A stretch of 51,124 nt of DNA from an uncultured Verrucomicrobiales bacterium (GCA_937934595.1 CALGZA010000084.1:1-51124), one strand, 5' to 3'. Counted from the stretch's first letter, positions 17,706 to 27,001 are shown. Notes: generated from the sequence alone by a model not told the origin. Program-made: numbers and translations.

Positions 17706-17751
17706 CCAGGTTGATATTTTCTCAGTTATTTTGGCTGAGATTTAAGTTTGA

Positions 17752-18411
17752 TTACTTCTTGGAGCTGAAATCTGTGAATAGATTTTCTAGAGTTTTAACT
17801 CCGAATCCGTTGACGTTTATAAGGCCGTCTATTGATTTGTATGGGCGACCTTTCATGAGATACTGAACTTTAGTTTCTCCGACTCCTTTGAGGCTTGAAA
17901 GCATGTCTGCTTTTGATCCTTTGTTGATTAGTTTTAATAGTGCTGCTCGTTTAGATGATGACATCTTAGCTGCTAGCTTTTTTGACTTTGCTTGATCGGC
18001 TTCAGTTGCTTTCACTTGCCAAGCGCCTTTTGCTTTTTTGGCTGTAGTAGTTTTAGCCGGAGTTGTTTTTTTCTCAGTTTTTGATTTGTCTGATTTAGCC
18101 GTTTTTATAGGCTCTGTTTTTTTTGTGGATTTTTTTACTGGCTTGGTAGCACTCTTTTTAGGTGTATCAGTTTTAGATTTGGGTGCTGTTTTTTTTGCTG
18201 TGGTAGCTTGCTTTTTGGTTGTTGTGGTTTTTTTAGTAGCTTCTTTTTTTGCCGTTGTGGTTTTTTTAGTAGCTTCTTTTTTAGTGGTTTTAGCTTTTGT
18301 TTTAGTGGTTTTAGTAGAAGTTGCTTTTTTCTTTTTACTCGTAGTTGTCTGGGCGGACAAGGGAGTAACCAACGTGCATAGTGCAAATGTAAATAAGGTT
18401 AATAATTTCAT
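17752..18411 (-). CDS. Exported Lys/Thr-rich protein with C-terminal helix-hairpin-helix domain
   Basis: This 219-residue protein has a signal peptide (about 1-20, ending TPLSAQ), then a low-complexity tail of about 120 residues built from KK-T-T and KKEATKK-type repeats, resembling histone H1-like or AlgP-like basic tails. The C-terminal 75 residues hold helix-hairpin-helix motifs, LSSLKGVGETKVQYL and GLINVNGFGVKTLENL, of the ComEA/Hhh type that binds DNA without sequence preference. It may bind DNA outside the cytoplasm, for example during uptake, or condense extracellular DNA. The domain order is unlike plain ComEA. It ends at a strong terminator. Confidence 0.8.
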   Translation of the reverse strand: MKLLTLFTFALCTLVTPLSAQTTTSKKKKATSTKTTKTKAKTTKKEATKKTTTAKKEATKKTTTTKKQATTAKKTAPKSKTDTPKKSATKPVKKSTKKTEPIKTAKSDKSKTEKKTTPAKTTTAKKAKGAWQVKATEADQAKSKKLAAKMSSSKRAALLKLINKGSKADMLSSLKGVGETKVQYLMKGRPYKSIDGLINVNGFGVKTLENLFTDFSSKK

Positions 18412-18540
18412 ATCGGTTTCACGCTACTACAAGAAAGCTCACTTTCAAACGATTTATTAATTTTAGGAGGTTTTGGTGTGTATTGTTCTATTTTTTAGAT
18501 GTTTATGGATCATGTGCATTCAGGAAGTTTTTTGTTGAGG

Positions 18541-18751
18541 TTATAGCATTTTCACAGTTATTCTGGGTTGATAGTAATTTTAATATATTTGGAAAAAGTA
18601 GCAGAGCTGATTTTTTGAAGTGCAAAACAATATATCAAGATTAGCTTCGTTATTCGTCAGTTGCATAATCTACTATGCGCTTTCCTCTTGCCTTACTACT
18701 CTAGCTATCTTGTTGTGCTATCAATCCATTCTAACAGTTAAAATGGTATTA
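18541..18751. repeat. MITE-like repeat, copy 2
   Basis: The second copy of the element at 171-380, 211 bp long and similar end to end. Its two ends align without gaps over 36 bases as inverted repeats with 27 matches: left TTATAGCATTTTCACAG, right (reverse-complemented) TAATACCATTTTAACTG. It occupies most of the 467-bp gap between the HhH gene and the next plus-strand gene; the rest of the gap shows nothing I can name. Confidence 0.8.
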
Positions 18752-18878
18752 GATATAAAGGGAGTTTAGCTGTGTTTAATGAAAATGATGATGTAATGGT
18801 GCTTGATGGGATGGAAAAATGTGGTTAGTCTTAGGTATTGTTACTTGGTAGTTGCGAGCTTTTATTTACTTAATTATT

Positions 18879-19400
18879 ATGGATATAGAGTGTATCATAG
18901 AGTTGCAGTTAGAAGCTGAATTTGGTGTTCGAATGCCGCTGATGGTTCAGCGGATGGTAGATTCAGAGCTTAATAGAGGAGTATGGAAGGATGGTTATGA
19001 TTTGGCTGTTAATCCTCCTTTTTCAAGGCAGGAGGAAGGGCAGGAGCTGTTAGATATAGTTCTCTCACATTATCCTGAATTTGTAATAGATCGAGCCCAG
19101 TTAAGGGAGCAACTTGAAAGAGAGTTAACACAGAGTAGCTTTGCTAATGTCTGTTGGCTGATCGACTCTAGAGACGGTTCATTCTGTATGACTGATAGTT
19201 TGCGGGTAGCTCGTTGGAAGCGCAATGAGATGCTGTGGAGATCTGCTAGAATATCATATGACGGTATCTCGTTAGAGAGTATCCAGAACGATAGATTAAA
19301 TGTATTTTCATTTAGTTTTGACTCTTATGATACTGATTTACCCTTTGTTCTGGATTGGGATACGGGTGTATTGAAAGAGGGTGAGATTATTGAACTATGA
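18879..19400 (+). CDS. Hypothetical protein
   Basis: With the ATG at 18879 the product is 173 residues, acidic and without signal peptide or membrane segments. An in-frame TTG at 18852 would add nine residues, but the ATG start MDIECIIELQLEAEFG is more natural. The N-terminal half looks helical (REQLERELTQSSF), the C-terminal half beta-rich and Asp-rich (FSFDSYDTDLPFVLDWDTG). I do not recognise a family. Base composition is less G-rich than in other plus-strand genes, and a MITE copy lies just upstream, both consistent with accessory DNA. Confidence 0.6.
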   Translation: MDIECIIELQLEAEFGVRMPLMVQRMVDSELNRGVWKDGYDLAVNPPFSRQEEGQELLDIVLSHYPEFVIDRAQLREQLERELTQSSFANVCWLIDSRDGSFCMTDSLRVARWKRNEMLWRSARISYDGISLESIQNDRLNVFSFSFDSYDTDLPFVLDWDTGVLKEGEIIEL

Positions 19401-19414
19401 GGCTGAATTGTTAA

Positions 19415-19933
19415 TTACTCGTCTTTGATTTCCATTTCTACGAAGTCATCGCCTTCTGATTTTCTTTTGTAGATGTTATAGGATAGTAGTAGGATGAAAC
19501 CGATGAAGAAGAAGCTGAGCTCCATGATGACGGGGGAGCTCATCATTCCTCCTATTTTTGCTGCGGTTTCTTGGACGAGGCCAGATGCGTAGTGTGCGGT
19601 CATACCGACTGCGGCTAGGAAGAAGAAGAATGCCATCATGATGGAGCATCCTGTGATGAGAGTTTTGACCCATGCTTTTTCCCATTCTGGTGAGGTTTTT
19701 GCTATTTTGATTAGCATGGTGATCCAGATGGCGATGAAGGCGAGGACTGAGGCAATTAGTAGGGTGCGATTGCTGGGATCGAATACAGCTGCGTCTATGC
19801 TGCGTGAGTAATCAACGAGTGGGCTTTCACCCCATGAGGCATTTTGGCCTAGAGCGATTACTTTTAGGGCGATTACGGCGATTAAGCCTATGAGTAGGAT
19901 GGCATAGCCTGCGATGAATGTGATGCGGAGCAT
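19415..19933 (-). CDS. Hypothetical four-helix membrane protein
   Basis: A 172-residue protein with four hydrophobic segments at about 6-27, 57-76, 89-110 and 133-152, followed by an acidic cytoplasmic-type tail ending FVEMEIKDE. No catalytic motif is visible and I do not recognise the family. It lies 41 bp downstream of ispD on the same strand and may be the last gene of that transcript. Its stop faces the preceding plus-strand gene with a 14-bp gap. Confidence 0.65.
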   Translation of the reverse strand: MLRITFIAGYAILLIGLIAVIALKVIALGQNASWGESPLVDYSRSIDAAVFDPSNRTLLIASVLAFIAIWITMLIKIAKTSPEWEKAWVKTLITGCSIMMAFFFFLAAVGMTAHYASGLVQETAAKIGGMMSSPVIMELSFFFIGFILLLSYNIYKRKSEGDDFVEMEIKDE

Positions 19934-19974
19934 GTGTGCAAGGTAGCAATGAACGGCTAAATGACAAGTCTAGC

Positions 19975-20610
19975 TTAGAGGATATTAAGGTCTTGAGGGA
20001 AGGTGATTTTTTGGTTTGGTGTGAGATTTTCTACGAGGTGTGTGTGGATGTTTATGAGTTCTAGTGCTGAGACTTCGTCTGTGACGAGTGCTGCTGTCTG
20101 GCTAATGTGTTTGTATGCTTTTATGAGGAGTTCAGCTTTGAATATCTGAGGGGTTTGCATTCCCCAGAGGTTTTCACGGGAGATGGATTCTGTGACCATT
20201 CCTTGTGAGTTTGAGCGTTTTACGGTGTCTGTAATTTTGGTTGCGGATGCTGCTGCTCCGTGTTTTCTGGCTGCTTCTAGTGTGCGTGAGATTTGCTCTT
20301 GGCTGATGAATGGGCGAGCGCCGTCGTGCACGGCTATGAATGAGGCATTTGGTGATACGGCTGCGATGCCATTTGAGACGGAGTCGTGTCTGTTTGCTCC
20401 GCCTGCTGTGAGTTTTAGTTTATCTGCAGTGAGAGCTATTTTTTTATAGCGTTCTGGGGTGGATACGAGGATGACTTCGGAGACGTCTGGGGACTGTAGG
20501 AAGGCGTTTACTGTGTGAGATAGAACTGGTTTGCCGTGGATGTGGGCCATGAGTTTGTCAAAGCCCATGCGCCGGCTGTTTCCTGCGGCTACGATGATGA
20601 CGGAGAGCAT
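19975..20610 (-). CDS. ispD: 2-C-methyl-D-erythritol 4-phosphate cytidylyltransferase
   Basis: IspD transfers CMP from CTP to methylerythritol phosphate in the MEP pathway to isoprenoid precursors. The 211-residue product has the nucleotide-binding start VIIVAAGNSRRMG (residues 4-16), RHDSVSNG, VHDGARPF, TDTVK and the TPQIF signature, all in order and at normal length. It lies 3 bp after the glycoside hydrolase stop on the same strand, so it depends on an upstream promoter, possibly ahead of ydeP. No ispF is adjacent. Confidence 0.95.
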   Translation of the reverse strand: MLSVIIVAAGNSRRMGFDKLMAHIHGKPVLSHTVNAFLQSPDVSEVILVSTPERYKKIALTADKLKLTAGGANRHDSVSNGIAAVSPNASFIAVHDGARPFISQEQISRTLEAARKHGAAASATKITDTVKRSNSQGMVTESISRENLWGMQTPQIFKAELLIKAYKHISQTAALVTDEVSALELINIHTHLVENLTPNQKITFPQDLNIL

Positions 20611-20613
20611 TTT

Positions 20614-23037
20614 TTAATTATTGATTTCTATTAGTCTGACTCCTTGGATGGGTAGTGCGATGGTGTTGGTAGTGATTTTTTCACGGTGAATGATGTCGAA
20701 TGCGTTTATGTTTGTGTTCTTGTGTTTGTTGATTTTTATTTTTATTTGTGTGGGTTTATTTGAGACGTTTACGAGTAGCAGGTAGTGTTTGCCGTTGAGT
20801 GTGGCTTGGCGCTGGATGATTCCGAATGAGTTTTGGGCATTGATGTGTGTTGCTGCGATGTGGAGATTAGATTTGATGGGTTTTAGAATTGGTTCTAGTT
20901 GTGATGATAGGGATTTAGCGTCTGAGTAGTTAAATGCTGTGACGTTATCTAGGAATTGAGTTAATGATCTGGGGTGGGGTGTTCCGTAAGGGTCACGTTG
21001 TGGTTTGATGGTTCCAAATCTTATGATTTTGATTCCTTTTTGGTGTGCTTTTTTTAGTGCGATGAGTGCTTTTTTGCTGATGAATTCTATATCTGGAAGG
21101 ATGATGATTTTGCAGTGTTTGTTGATTTTTCCAAGTGAGAGTGTGTTTTCTGTTAGGAACCCTACGGGGAAGCTATGAAAGCATGTTCCTTCATAGGTTC
21201 TGTGGAGGGCATCAATGTGTGATCTGTTGTGGATGTATGATGGCTTGGATACTAGTATTTGCAGTGGTTTTTCTTTTACGGTGGCGAGGGCTTCAACTTG
21301 TTTTGAGAATGTGTTTAGTCGGAGCATGGTGTGGAAGTATTCTGCTGCTATGAGTGGCTGTGTGGAGATGCTTCCGTAGAACCAGATGTTGAAGTTTTTT
21401 GAGAATGGGTGTGGGCCGAATCGCTTGTGCCAGTACCAGACCATGTTTCCAACCATTCCGTGCATGTGGGCAAGCCAGAGTGAGGAGCTGGCGTGTTTTT
21501 GGCTGATGTCTGGGATGCGAATGGGGTTAATAGAGAATGCGTGGTATTCAAAGTCTACGATGGGTCTATGAGGAGCGAGTGATGTGAGGTAGTCATAGAG
21601 GAATGACTGGCCAAGCCAGTGGAAGCTGTAGTGCGAGTTATCGTAGTGTAATATTTTGTTAGGGTTTTTTCCTTTGTTTCCGGCTGCCATTCTTTTTTCG
21701 GTAACGGGTAGTGGTCTGGTGTCTAGCCCGTGCATGGTGGCCATGGGGGTGAGCATTTCTCGATCGATTCCGTCTGTTGTGGCGTTGTCTAGTGGTCCTA
21801 GGCTATTATTGTCTTGTCCTTTGAGGTGGATGATAGCGTTTGGTAGGTGTTTTTTTATGTGGCGCTGTATGAGCTCGAAGAAGTTAGTGACTCTGGTGTT
21901 ATGGAATGTGATTCTGTCATATTTTTGTCCGGGGAGGCATTTGTCTGCCTTAGAGTTTGACGGGAGTGGGATGTCTGAAAATTTTGTGAATTTTGTTCCC
22001 CAGAGTGTGTTTAGGGTATTGATGTTAGAGTGTTTTTTTTCTAGCCATTGGTGGTATTTTTTCAGTGTATGTTTACTCCACATTTTCATGCTGAAGAATG
22101 GTTCATTGGCAAGATCCCAGCTGGCAATGGCTTTTATAGCGTTGGTTTTTTTTAGGATAGGCATGAGCTGGTCCATGACTTTTCCAATGATTTCGTCAAG
22201 GCCGGGGTGGTCGATGTCTATGGCTACTCCGTTTGCGTGGTATTTGGTGATTTCTGGCCATGATTTTTCAAGTGTTTCTTTGTCTCCGGAGTATCCTAGT
22301 AGGATGTCTACTAGGAATCCTTTTTTGTGATTTTTTAATATATTTTGAGCTAGGGCGTTGATTTTTTTAGTGTTTATTGATCCGTCTTTTTGGATGAGTG
22401 CTGGCAGGTTGATTCCTTTTCCTACGAGTGAGACGTCTAATTGGTGCATTTTTGTTAGAAATGTGTTTAGGTATTCTGTGTGAGGTTGTTTCCATTCAGT
22501 GGAATCGGAATTGTATTTTGAGGTGTTAGAGAGGAGCATGTTGAAGCCGCTGAGGAAGACTGGGTCGTCCTTGTATCTGAAGAAGCCGTTTTCGTATTTT
22601 ACTTTATTCCATTGTATTTTTTTAGGAGTGGGCCATTTTTTGTTAGATGAGATACGGTTGAGGGCTTGATCAAGGATCTGTATGGAGCTGGTTAGTTGGT
22701 GGTTAATGTGGAATCTGTATCGGTTCCATTTTTCAGCTTTACTTAGTTTGATGTTTTTGAAGTATTCACTTTCTCCGAGTGCGTGGGCTGTGAATTCTGG
22801 GTGTTGGAGTTCCCATTTGATGTATTGTGAGAAGAAGCGTGCTACTTCGATGTCTATGGTTACTGATTTGTGGAGGAAGTTTTTTGTTTTTGGTAGTGTT
22901 TTGGTGACTGCTTCGATTTTGGTGTTGAGTTGTTCTAATTTGGATTCAAATTGTTGTTTTTCTGTTGGTGAGATTTGTCCTTTGACTGTGATGAGAGTGA
23001 GAAAGCATTTAATTATGATGATGTATAAGTATTTCAT
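20614..23037 (-). CDS. Secreted clan GH-A glycoside hydrolase (GH42-like)
   Basis: An 807-residue protein with a signal-like N-terminus (1-20) and an N-terminal helical region. The TIM-barrel part has the clan GH-A acid/base motif NEP (Glu312, in ASWDLANEPFF) and a candidate nucleophile Glu497 in VDFEYHAFS. A Rossmann-like trimerisation-type domain follows (IIILPDIEF, KIIRFGT), then a C-terminal beta domain. This order resembles GH42 beta-galactosidases and related agar- or galactan-acting enzymes. The sugar specificity cannot be read from sequence. It is unusually rich in Lys, Asn, His, Ile and Thr, as expected for a lagging-strand gene in this window. Confidence 0.75.
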   Translation of the reverse strand: MKYLYIIIIKCFLTLITVKGQISPTEKQQFESKLEQLNTKIEAVTKTLPKTKNFLHKSVTIDIEVARFFSQYIKWELQHPEFTAHALGESEYFKNIKLSKAEKWNRYRFHINHQLTSSIQILDQALNRISSNKKWPTPKKIQWNKVKYENGFFRYKDDPVFLSGFNMLLSNTSKYNSDSTEWKQPHTEYLNTFLTKMHQLDVSLVGKGINLPALIQKDGSINTKKINALAQNILKNHKKGFLVDILLGYSGDKETLEKSWPEITKYHANGVAIDIDHPGLDEIIGKVMDQLMPILKKTNAIKAIASWDLANEPFFSMKMWSKHTLKKYHQWLEKKHSNINTLNTLWGTKFTKFSDIPLPSNSKADKCLPGQKYDRITFHNTRVTNFFELIQRHIKKHLPNAIIHLKGQDNNSLGPLDNATTDGIDREMLTPMATMHGLDTRPLPVTEKRMAAGNKGKNPNKILHYDNSHYSFHWLGQSFLYDYLTSLAPHRPIVDFEYHAFSINPIRIPDISQKHASSSLWLAHMHGMVGNMVWYWHKRFGPHPFSKNFNIWFYGSISTQPLIAAEYFHTMLRLNTFSKQVEALATVKEKPLQILVSKPSYIHNRSHIDALHRTYEGTCFHSFPVGFLTENTLSLGKINKHCKIIILPDIEFISKKALIALKKAHQKGIKIIRFGTIKPQRDPYGTPHPRSLTQFLDNVTAFNYSDAKSLSSQLEPILKPIKSNLHIAATHINAQNSFGIIQRQATLNGKHYLLLVNVSNKPTQIKIKINKHKNTNINAFDIIHREKITTNTIALPIQGVRLIEINN

Positions 23038-23065
23038 AGGTTTGATATTATGCTTAGGTATTTGA

Positions 23066-25342
23066 TTATTTCATTGCTTGTATGGATATTTCGATACTTT
23101 TACTGGTGGGGGTGTTTGATATGTCAGCGGTGCTATCGATAGGGACTAGTGAGTTTGCTTCTGGGAAGTATGCTGCCGCTGAGCCTGCTGGCATGTCGTA
23201 TGGGATGGCTTTAAAGCCTTCTGCGTGGCGCAACTCGTCTTTCCAGTAGCTGGTGATGCGTAGTTCTTGAAGTGGCTTGATGCCGCGTTCTTTCATGTCA
23301 TCAGGGTTGAGAAAAACGATCATGCGGTTGTTGCTGATGCCGCGGTAGCGGTCGTCTAATCCGTAGATGGTAGTGTTGTATTGATCATGGCTACGGAGTG
23401 TTTGGAGAGTGAGTCTACCTGTGGCGACAGTGAACTGGCTGAGTGGGTTAGCATTAAAGTTTGCTTTTTTGTTAGGTGTGTTCCAGATGCGGTTTTTTGG
23501 AGGATTAGGGAGGTAGAAACCGCCGGGGTTTCTGACGCGTATGTTATAGTCTTCAAATCCTGGGACTACGGCGGCTATGTGATTTCTGATGCGGTCGTAG
23601 TCTTCAGTCATCCAGCGCCATTTTACTGTGTGAGAGTCACCGACAGTGGCTTCAGCGATACGAGCGACGATCATAGGCTCTGATAGCATGAGTTTGGAGT
23701 TTGGCGTGAGGCTGCCTTTTGAGCTGTGGACGACTCCCATGGAGTTTTCGCAGGTGATGAATTGATCACCATTTTCTTGGGAGTCACGGTCTGAGCGTCC
23801 GAGGCAGGGTAGGATGAGTCCTGTCTTGCCTGTGACGAGGTGTGAGCGGTTGAGTTTGGTGGCGATGTGGCAGGTGAGGTTGGTTTTTCTAAGTGCTTCT
23901 TCTGTGTAGTGAGTGTCTGGTGCGGCTTGGAGGAAATTACCACCGAGTGCGATGAAGACTTTGAGCTTGTCTTGGTGCATGGCGTGGATGGCTTCTACGA
24001 CATCGTATCCGTGTTTTCTTGGTGAGGTGAATTTAAAGTGGCTTTCGAGGGCGAGGTGGAACCATTCTGGTAGTTTTTCGAAGATTCCCATGGTGCGGTC
24101 TCCTTGGACATTTGAGTGGCCACGTACTGGGCAGAGGCCAGCTCCTGGACGGCCGATGGCTCCGATGAGGAGGTGGACGTTTACAATTTCGCGGATGATA
24201 TCTACTGCATTTTTTTGCTGGGTGATTCCCATGGCCCAGCAGGTGATGAGTTTTTTGTCTTTGTCTAGGACGGTGTCTGTTAGAGTTTCGATATCAAGGC
24301 GGGTGAGGCCAGAGTCATTGAGGATACGTTCCCATGATGTGGTGCTGACGGCTGACTTGTAGTCTGAGAATCCTTCTGTGTGCTGAGTTATAAAGTCTTT
24401 GTCAATGATGGAGCCTGGATGATTTTCTTCGCGGGCGAAGATGGATTTGGCTATGCCTCTGAAGATAGCCATGTCTCCGTTGATTTTTACTTGGAGGTAT
24501 TGTGATGCTAGGGGAGTGGCACGATTTAACATGCCGGAGATTTTTTGAGGGTGAGCGAAGGCAAGGAGACCAGCTTCTATGAGTGGGTTGATGGCTACGA
24601 TTTTCCCGCCATTTTCTACGCATTTTTCTAGTGATGCGAGCATTCTGGGGTGGTTAGTGCCTGGGTTTTGGCCAGCGATGATGATGGTGTCTGCCTCGTG
24701 AAGGTCATCAAGCGAGACTGTGCCTTTACCAATTCCGATGGATGCTCCGAGTCCTGCGCCGCTGGATTCGTGGCACATGTTAGAGCAGTCAGGGAGATTA
24801 TTAGTTCCGTAGAGGCGGGCGAAGAGCTGGTATAGGAAAGCGGCTTCGTTACTGGCTCTTCCTGAGGTGTAGAAGGCTGCTTTGTCTGGGTGGTCTAGGG
24901 CGTTTAGTTCATTTGCGATGAGGGTGAAGGCGTCTTCCCATGAGATGGGCTGGTAGTGGGTTTCTCCTTCTGATGAGCGCAGAATCATGGGTGCGGTAAG
25001 GCGACCTTGTTGGTCATGCCAGTAGTCACTTTGTTGTTGTAGTTGGTCGATGGAGTGAGTTCTGAAGAAGCGGTCGTCAATGATTTCTGAGGTTGCTTCT
25101 GATGCGACTGATTTGGCACCGTTTTCGCAGAACTCTGAGGTTGCACGGTGGTCATCAGGGTCTGGCCATGCGCAACTTGGGCAGTCGAAGCCGTCGGTTT
25201 GATTAAGCTTTAGTAGTGCTTTGGTTCCTCTGATGGGGCCGGCTGTGTTGAGGATTTGTTTTAGAGATGAAACGACAGCGGGGCTTCCTGCGGCCCATTT
25301 TTTTGCTTTGCTGATTTTTATCGGTTTGTCCTCATTCTGCAT
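23066..25342 (-). CDS. ydeP: FdhF/YdeP family molybdopterin oxidoreductase
   Basis: The 758-residue product belongs to the YdeP branch of formate-dehydrogenase-like molybdopterin proteins. Visible features are the DGFDCPSCAWPDP segment near residue 52, which replaces the usual iron-sulfur Cys cluster motif; FYTSGRASNEAAFLYQLFAR; SNMCHESSGAGL near residue 190; and a C-terminal molybdopterin dinucleotide-binding region. YdeP is linked to acid resistance in E. coli, but the reaction is uncertain. No fdhD partner is in view. It leads the minus-strand run ydeP, glycosidase (28-bp gap), ispD (3-bp gap). Confidence 0.9.
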   Translation of the reverse strand: MQNEDKPIKISKAKKWAAGSPAVVSSLKQILNTAGPIRGTKALLKLNQTDGFDCPSCAWPDPDDHRATSEFCENGAKSVASEATSEIIDDRFFRTHSIDQLQQQSDYWHDQQGRLTAPMILRSSEGETHYQPISWEDAFTLIANELNALDHPDKAAFYTSGRASNEAAFLYQLFARLYGTNNLPDCSNMCHESSGAGLGASIGIGKGTVSLDDLHEADTIIIAGQNPGTNHPRMLASLEKCVENGGKIVAINPLIEAGLLAFAHPQKISGMLNRATPLASQYLQVKINGDMAIFRGIAKSIFAREENHPGSIIDKDFITQHTEGFSDYKSAVSTTSWERILNDSGLTRLDIETLTDTVLDKDKKLITCWAMGITQQKNAVDIIREIVNVHLLIGAIGRPGAGLCPVRGHSNVQGDRTMGIFEKLPEWFHLALESHFKFTSPRKHGYDVVEAIHAMHQDKLKVFIALGGNFLQAAPDTHYTEEALRKTNLTCHIATKLNRSHLVTGKTGLILPCLGRSDRDSQENGDQFITCENSMGVVHSSKGSLTPNSKLMLSEPMIVARIAEATVGDSHTVKWRWMTEDYDRIRNHIAAVVPGFEDYNIRVRNPGGFYLPNPPKNRIWNTPNKKANFNANPLSQFTVATGRLTLQTLRSHDQYNTTIYGLDDRYRGISNNRMIVFLNPDDMKERGIKPLQELRITSYWKDELRHAEGFKAIPYDMPAGSAAAYFPEANSLVPIDSTADISNTPTSKSIEISIQAMK

Positions 25343-25425
25343 GTTTTCTAGGATGCACTGGGATGAGGTTTCTGTGAAGAGAAATTTTTGGGTTGTAGGC
25401 TATGGTGGAGGTGGTTTGTTCTTGT

Positions 25426-25740
25426 TTATTGTTTATTGGTTATGAAGCCGAAACGCTTTAGTGTGGTGTAGCTTTCTTTATCGATAGTGGAACTGAAGAC
25501 TCGGCCGTCGAATAATATTGTGATTTTGGCTTCATCGCAGACGAGGTGAACAGGGTAGGGTTTGGGGAATAGCTTCTGAGAGGCTCTGATAGCGAGAATG
25601 GTATTAGCGGGGTATCGATCGCAAACTGTATTTATTTGTGAGATATCGCCATCATATCGATTTAATATGAAGTTAGCAAACTCTGGATTTTTTAGTTTTT
25701 TATGACTTACGATTAAATAGTTGGTCAGTTATGCTACGTA
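25426..25740 (-). pseudogene. Decayed copy of the 150-residue hypothetical gene at 30168-30620
   Basis: On the minus strand the region ending at TAA (complement of 25426-25428) encodes about 90 residues closely matching the C-terminal part of the intact gene (FPKPYPVHLVCDEAKITIL). Further upstream the match jumps to the intact protein's N-terminus (ITDQLFNRKS), followed by an in-frame TAA. About 40 central codons are missing and the two parts are in different frames. The start codon is also not recognisable. A broken paralogue, occupying most of the 440-bp gap between ydeP and the lyase gene. Confidence 0.8.
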
Positions 25741-25787
25741 ATTGATGTTGTTAGGCGTTTAACTATTAATGATGACTCTGTCTAGAT

Positions 25788-26543
25788 CTATTCGATACCT
25801 TGTATTACTTTGAAGTTATCAAAATATGCGTATACGTTAGCGTATCCTTTACCATTTTTTGCTTTAGGAGCCCATTCTGGCATGTGGCCTCCATGGAATG
25901 TACTGAATGAGAATCTGCTGATTAGTGTAGCTGGGCCATCAACTGATCGGAACTTTATATTTTTGGCTGAGATGACTCTTTTTCCATCAATGGCCACATA
26001 AACGTAGCCATTTTTCTTCTTAGGGTCGTTCAATTTTATTTTGTAAGTTACAGTATGCCAGACATTTTTTTTGAATCTTATAGAACCGTATTTTTCTACT
26101 CCGTATTTGAGTTTTGGGTTTTGGTCGTAGATGTAATAGCCTAGCTTTCCTCTGGTTTTAAACATCATTCTTGCGCTCCACCCATCTTTTCTTCTTTTTT
26201 TTCCACCTCCGATAGCATTTTGAGGAGCTAAACCATGCAATTTACCTCCTTTAACCCACTGGAAATCTTTATCGAATTTAACATCGAATGTTAGTGTTGC
26301 TTCTGTAACTCCTTTGCTGAGGGGGTATGTTCCTCCTACTCTGTGGCTTCCTCTATGGTAACCTTCATAGGTTACTTTAATAGCATCTGAACCATCAGGT
26401 CCTGCGTTTTTAGCTAGTGTGATGTGTTTTCTTTTTAGGTAGGGCTTGGCAGGGCCGTTGAAGTTCTGTTCGTATAAGACTTCATTAGCATATAGAGAGG
26501 AGGCTGTGATCATTAATAACGTGAAGAAGATGAGTTGTTTCAT
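25788..26543 (-). CDS. Secreted polysaccharide lyase, PL14-like
   Basis: With the ATG at 26543 the product is 251 residues with a signal peptide (MKQLIFFTLLMITASSLYA). A TTG further up gives an unlikely 13-residue extension. The mature part looks like a beta-jelly-roll lyase: GGKLHGL, GWSARMMFKTRGKLGYYIY, KNVWHTVTYKIKLNDP and a DGK motif follow the order seen in alginate-lyase-type PL14 proteins. It would act outside the cytoplasm on a uronate-containing polysaccharide; which one is not readable. Base composition is less skewed than that of neighbours, which may point to later acquisition. Confidence 0.7.
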   Translation of the reverse strand: MKQLIFFTLLMITASSLYANEVLYEQNFNGPAKPYLKRKHITLAKNAGPDGSDAIKVTYEGYHRGSHRVGGTYPLSKGVTEATLTFDVKFDKDFQWVKGGKLHGLAPQNAIGGGKKRRKDGWSARMMFKTRGKLGYYIYDQNPKLKYGVEKYGSIRFKKNVWHTVTYKIKLNDPKKKNGYVYVAIDGKRVISAKNIKFRSVDGPATLISRFSFSTFHGGHMPEWAPKAKNGKGYANVYAYFDNFKVIQGIE

Positions 26544-26617
26544 AGTATTTTTTAAGCTACTAAGATTTTTAAGTGAATGCAAGGAATAGCTTTAGTGGTG
26601 ATGTAGTTGAAGGTGAT

Positions 26618-26820
26618 GTGTTGGTGTGTTGGTGTGTTGATGTGCTGATGTGTTGATGTGTTGGTGTGTTGGTGTGTTGGTGTGTTGGTGTGTTGGTGTG
26701 TTGATGTGTTGATGTGTTGGTGTGTTGATGTGTTGATGTGTTGATGTGCTGATGTGTTGATGTGTTGATGTGCTGATGTGTTGATGTGCTGATGTGCTGA
26801 TGTGTTGGTGTGTTGATGTG
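26618..26820. repeat. Octamer tandem repeat array, about 25 units
   Basis: A strictly 8-bp-periodic array of GTGTTGGT, GTGTTGAT and GTGCTGAT units with no break in phase over 203 bases. Variation is limited to two transition positions. It fills half of the 457-bp gap between two divergently transcribed genes (lyase and S9 peptidase). The rest of the gap holds no gene I can see. There are no spacers, so it is not a CRISPR array. Confidence 0.95.
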
Positions 26821-27001
26821 GCGTTTAGAGCGATGTTTTCTTGATTTGTTATTTGTAGGCTTGAATATGTTAGCGAATGGCTTAGCGCCGTATTTGATTA
26901 GGTGTAAATGATAGGATCTTAGTTTTTTGAGAGTTTTTGATGTCTAGTTGTTATTTTTCTGGCGGCTTGCATTGAGGTTTTGGGGTTGATAGTTTATTTT
27001 A

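Noticed and set aside
26618-26820. A possible CRISPR array
   Set aside because: The 8-bp units follow each other directly without spacers, and no cas gene is in view.
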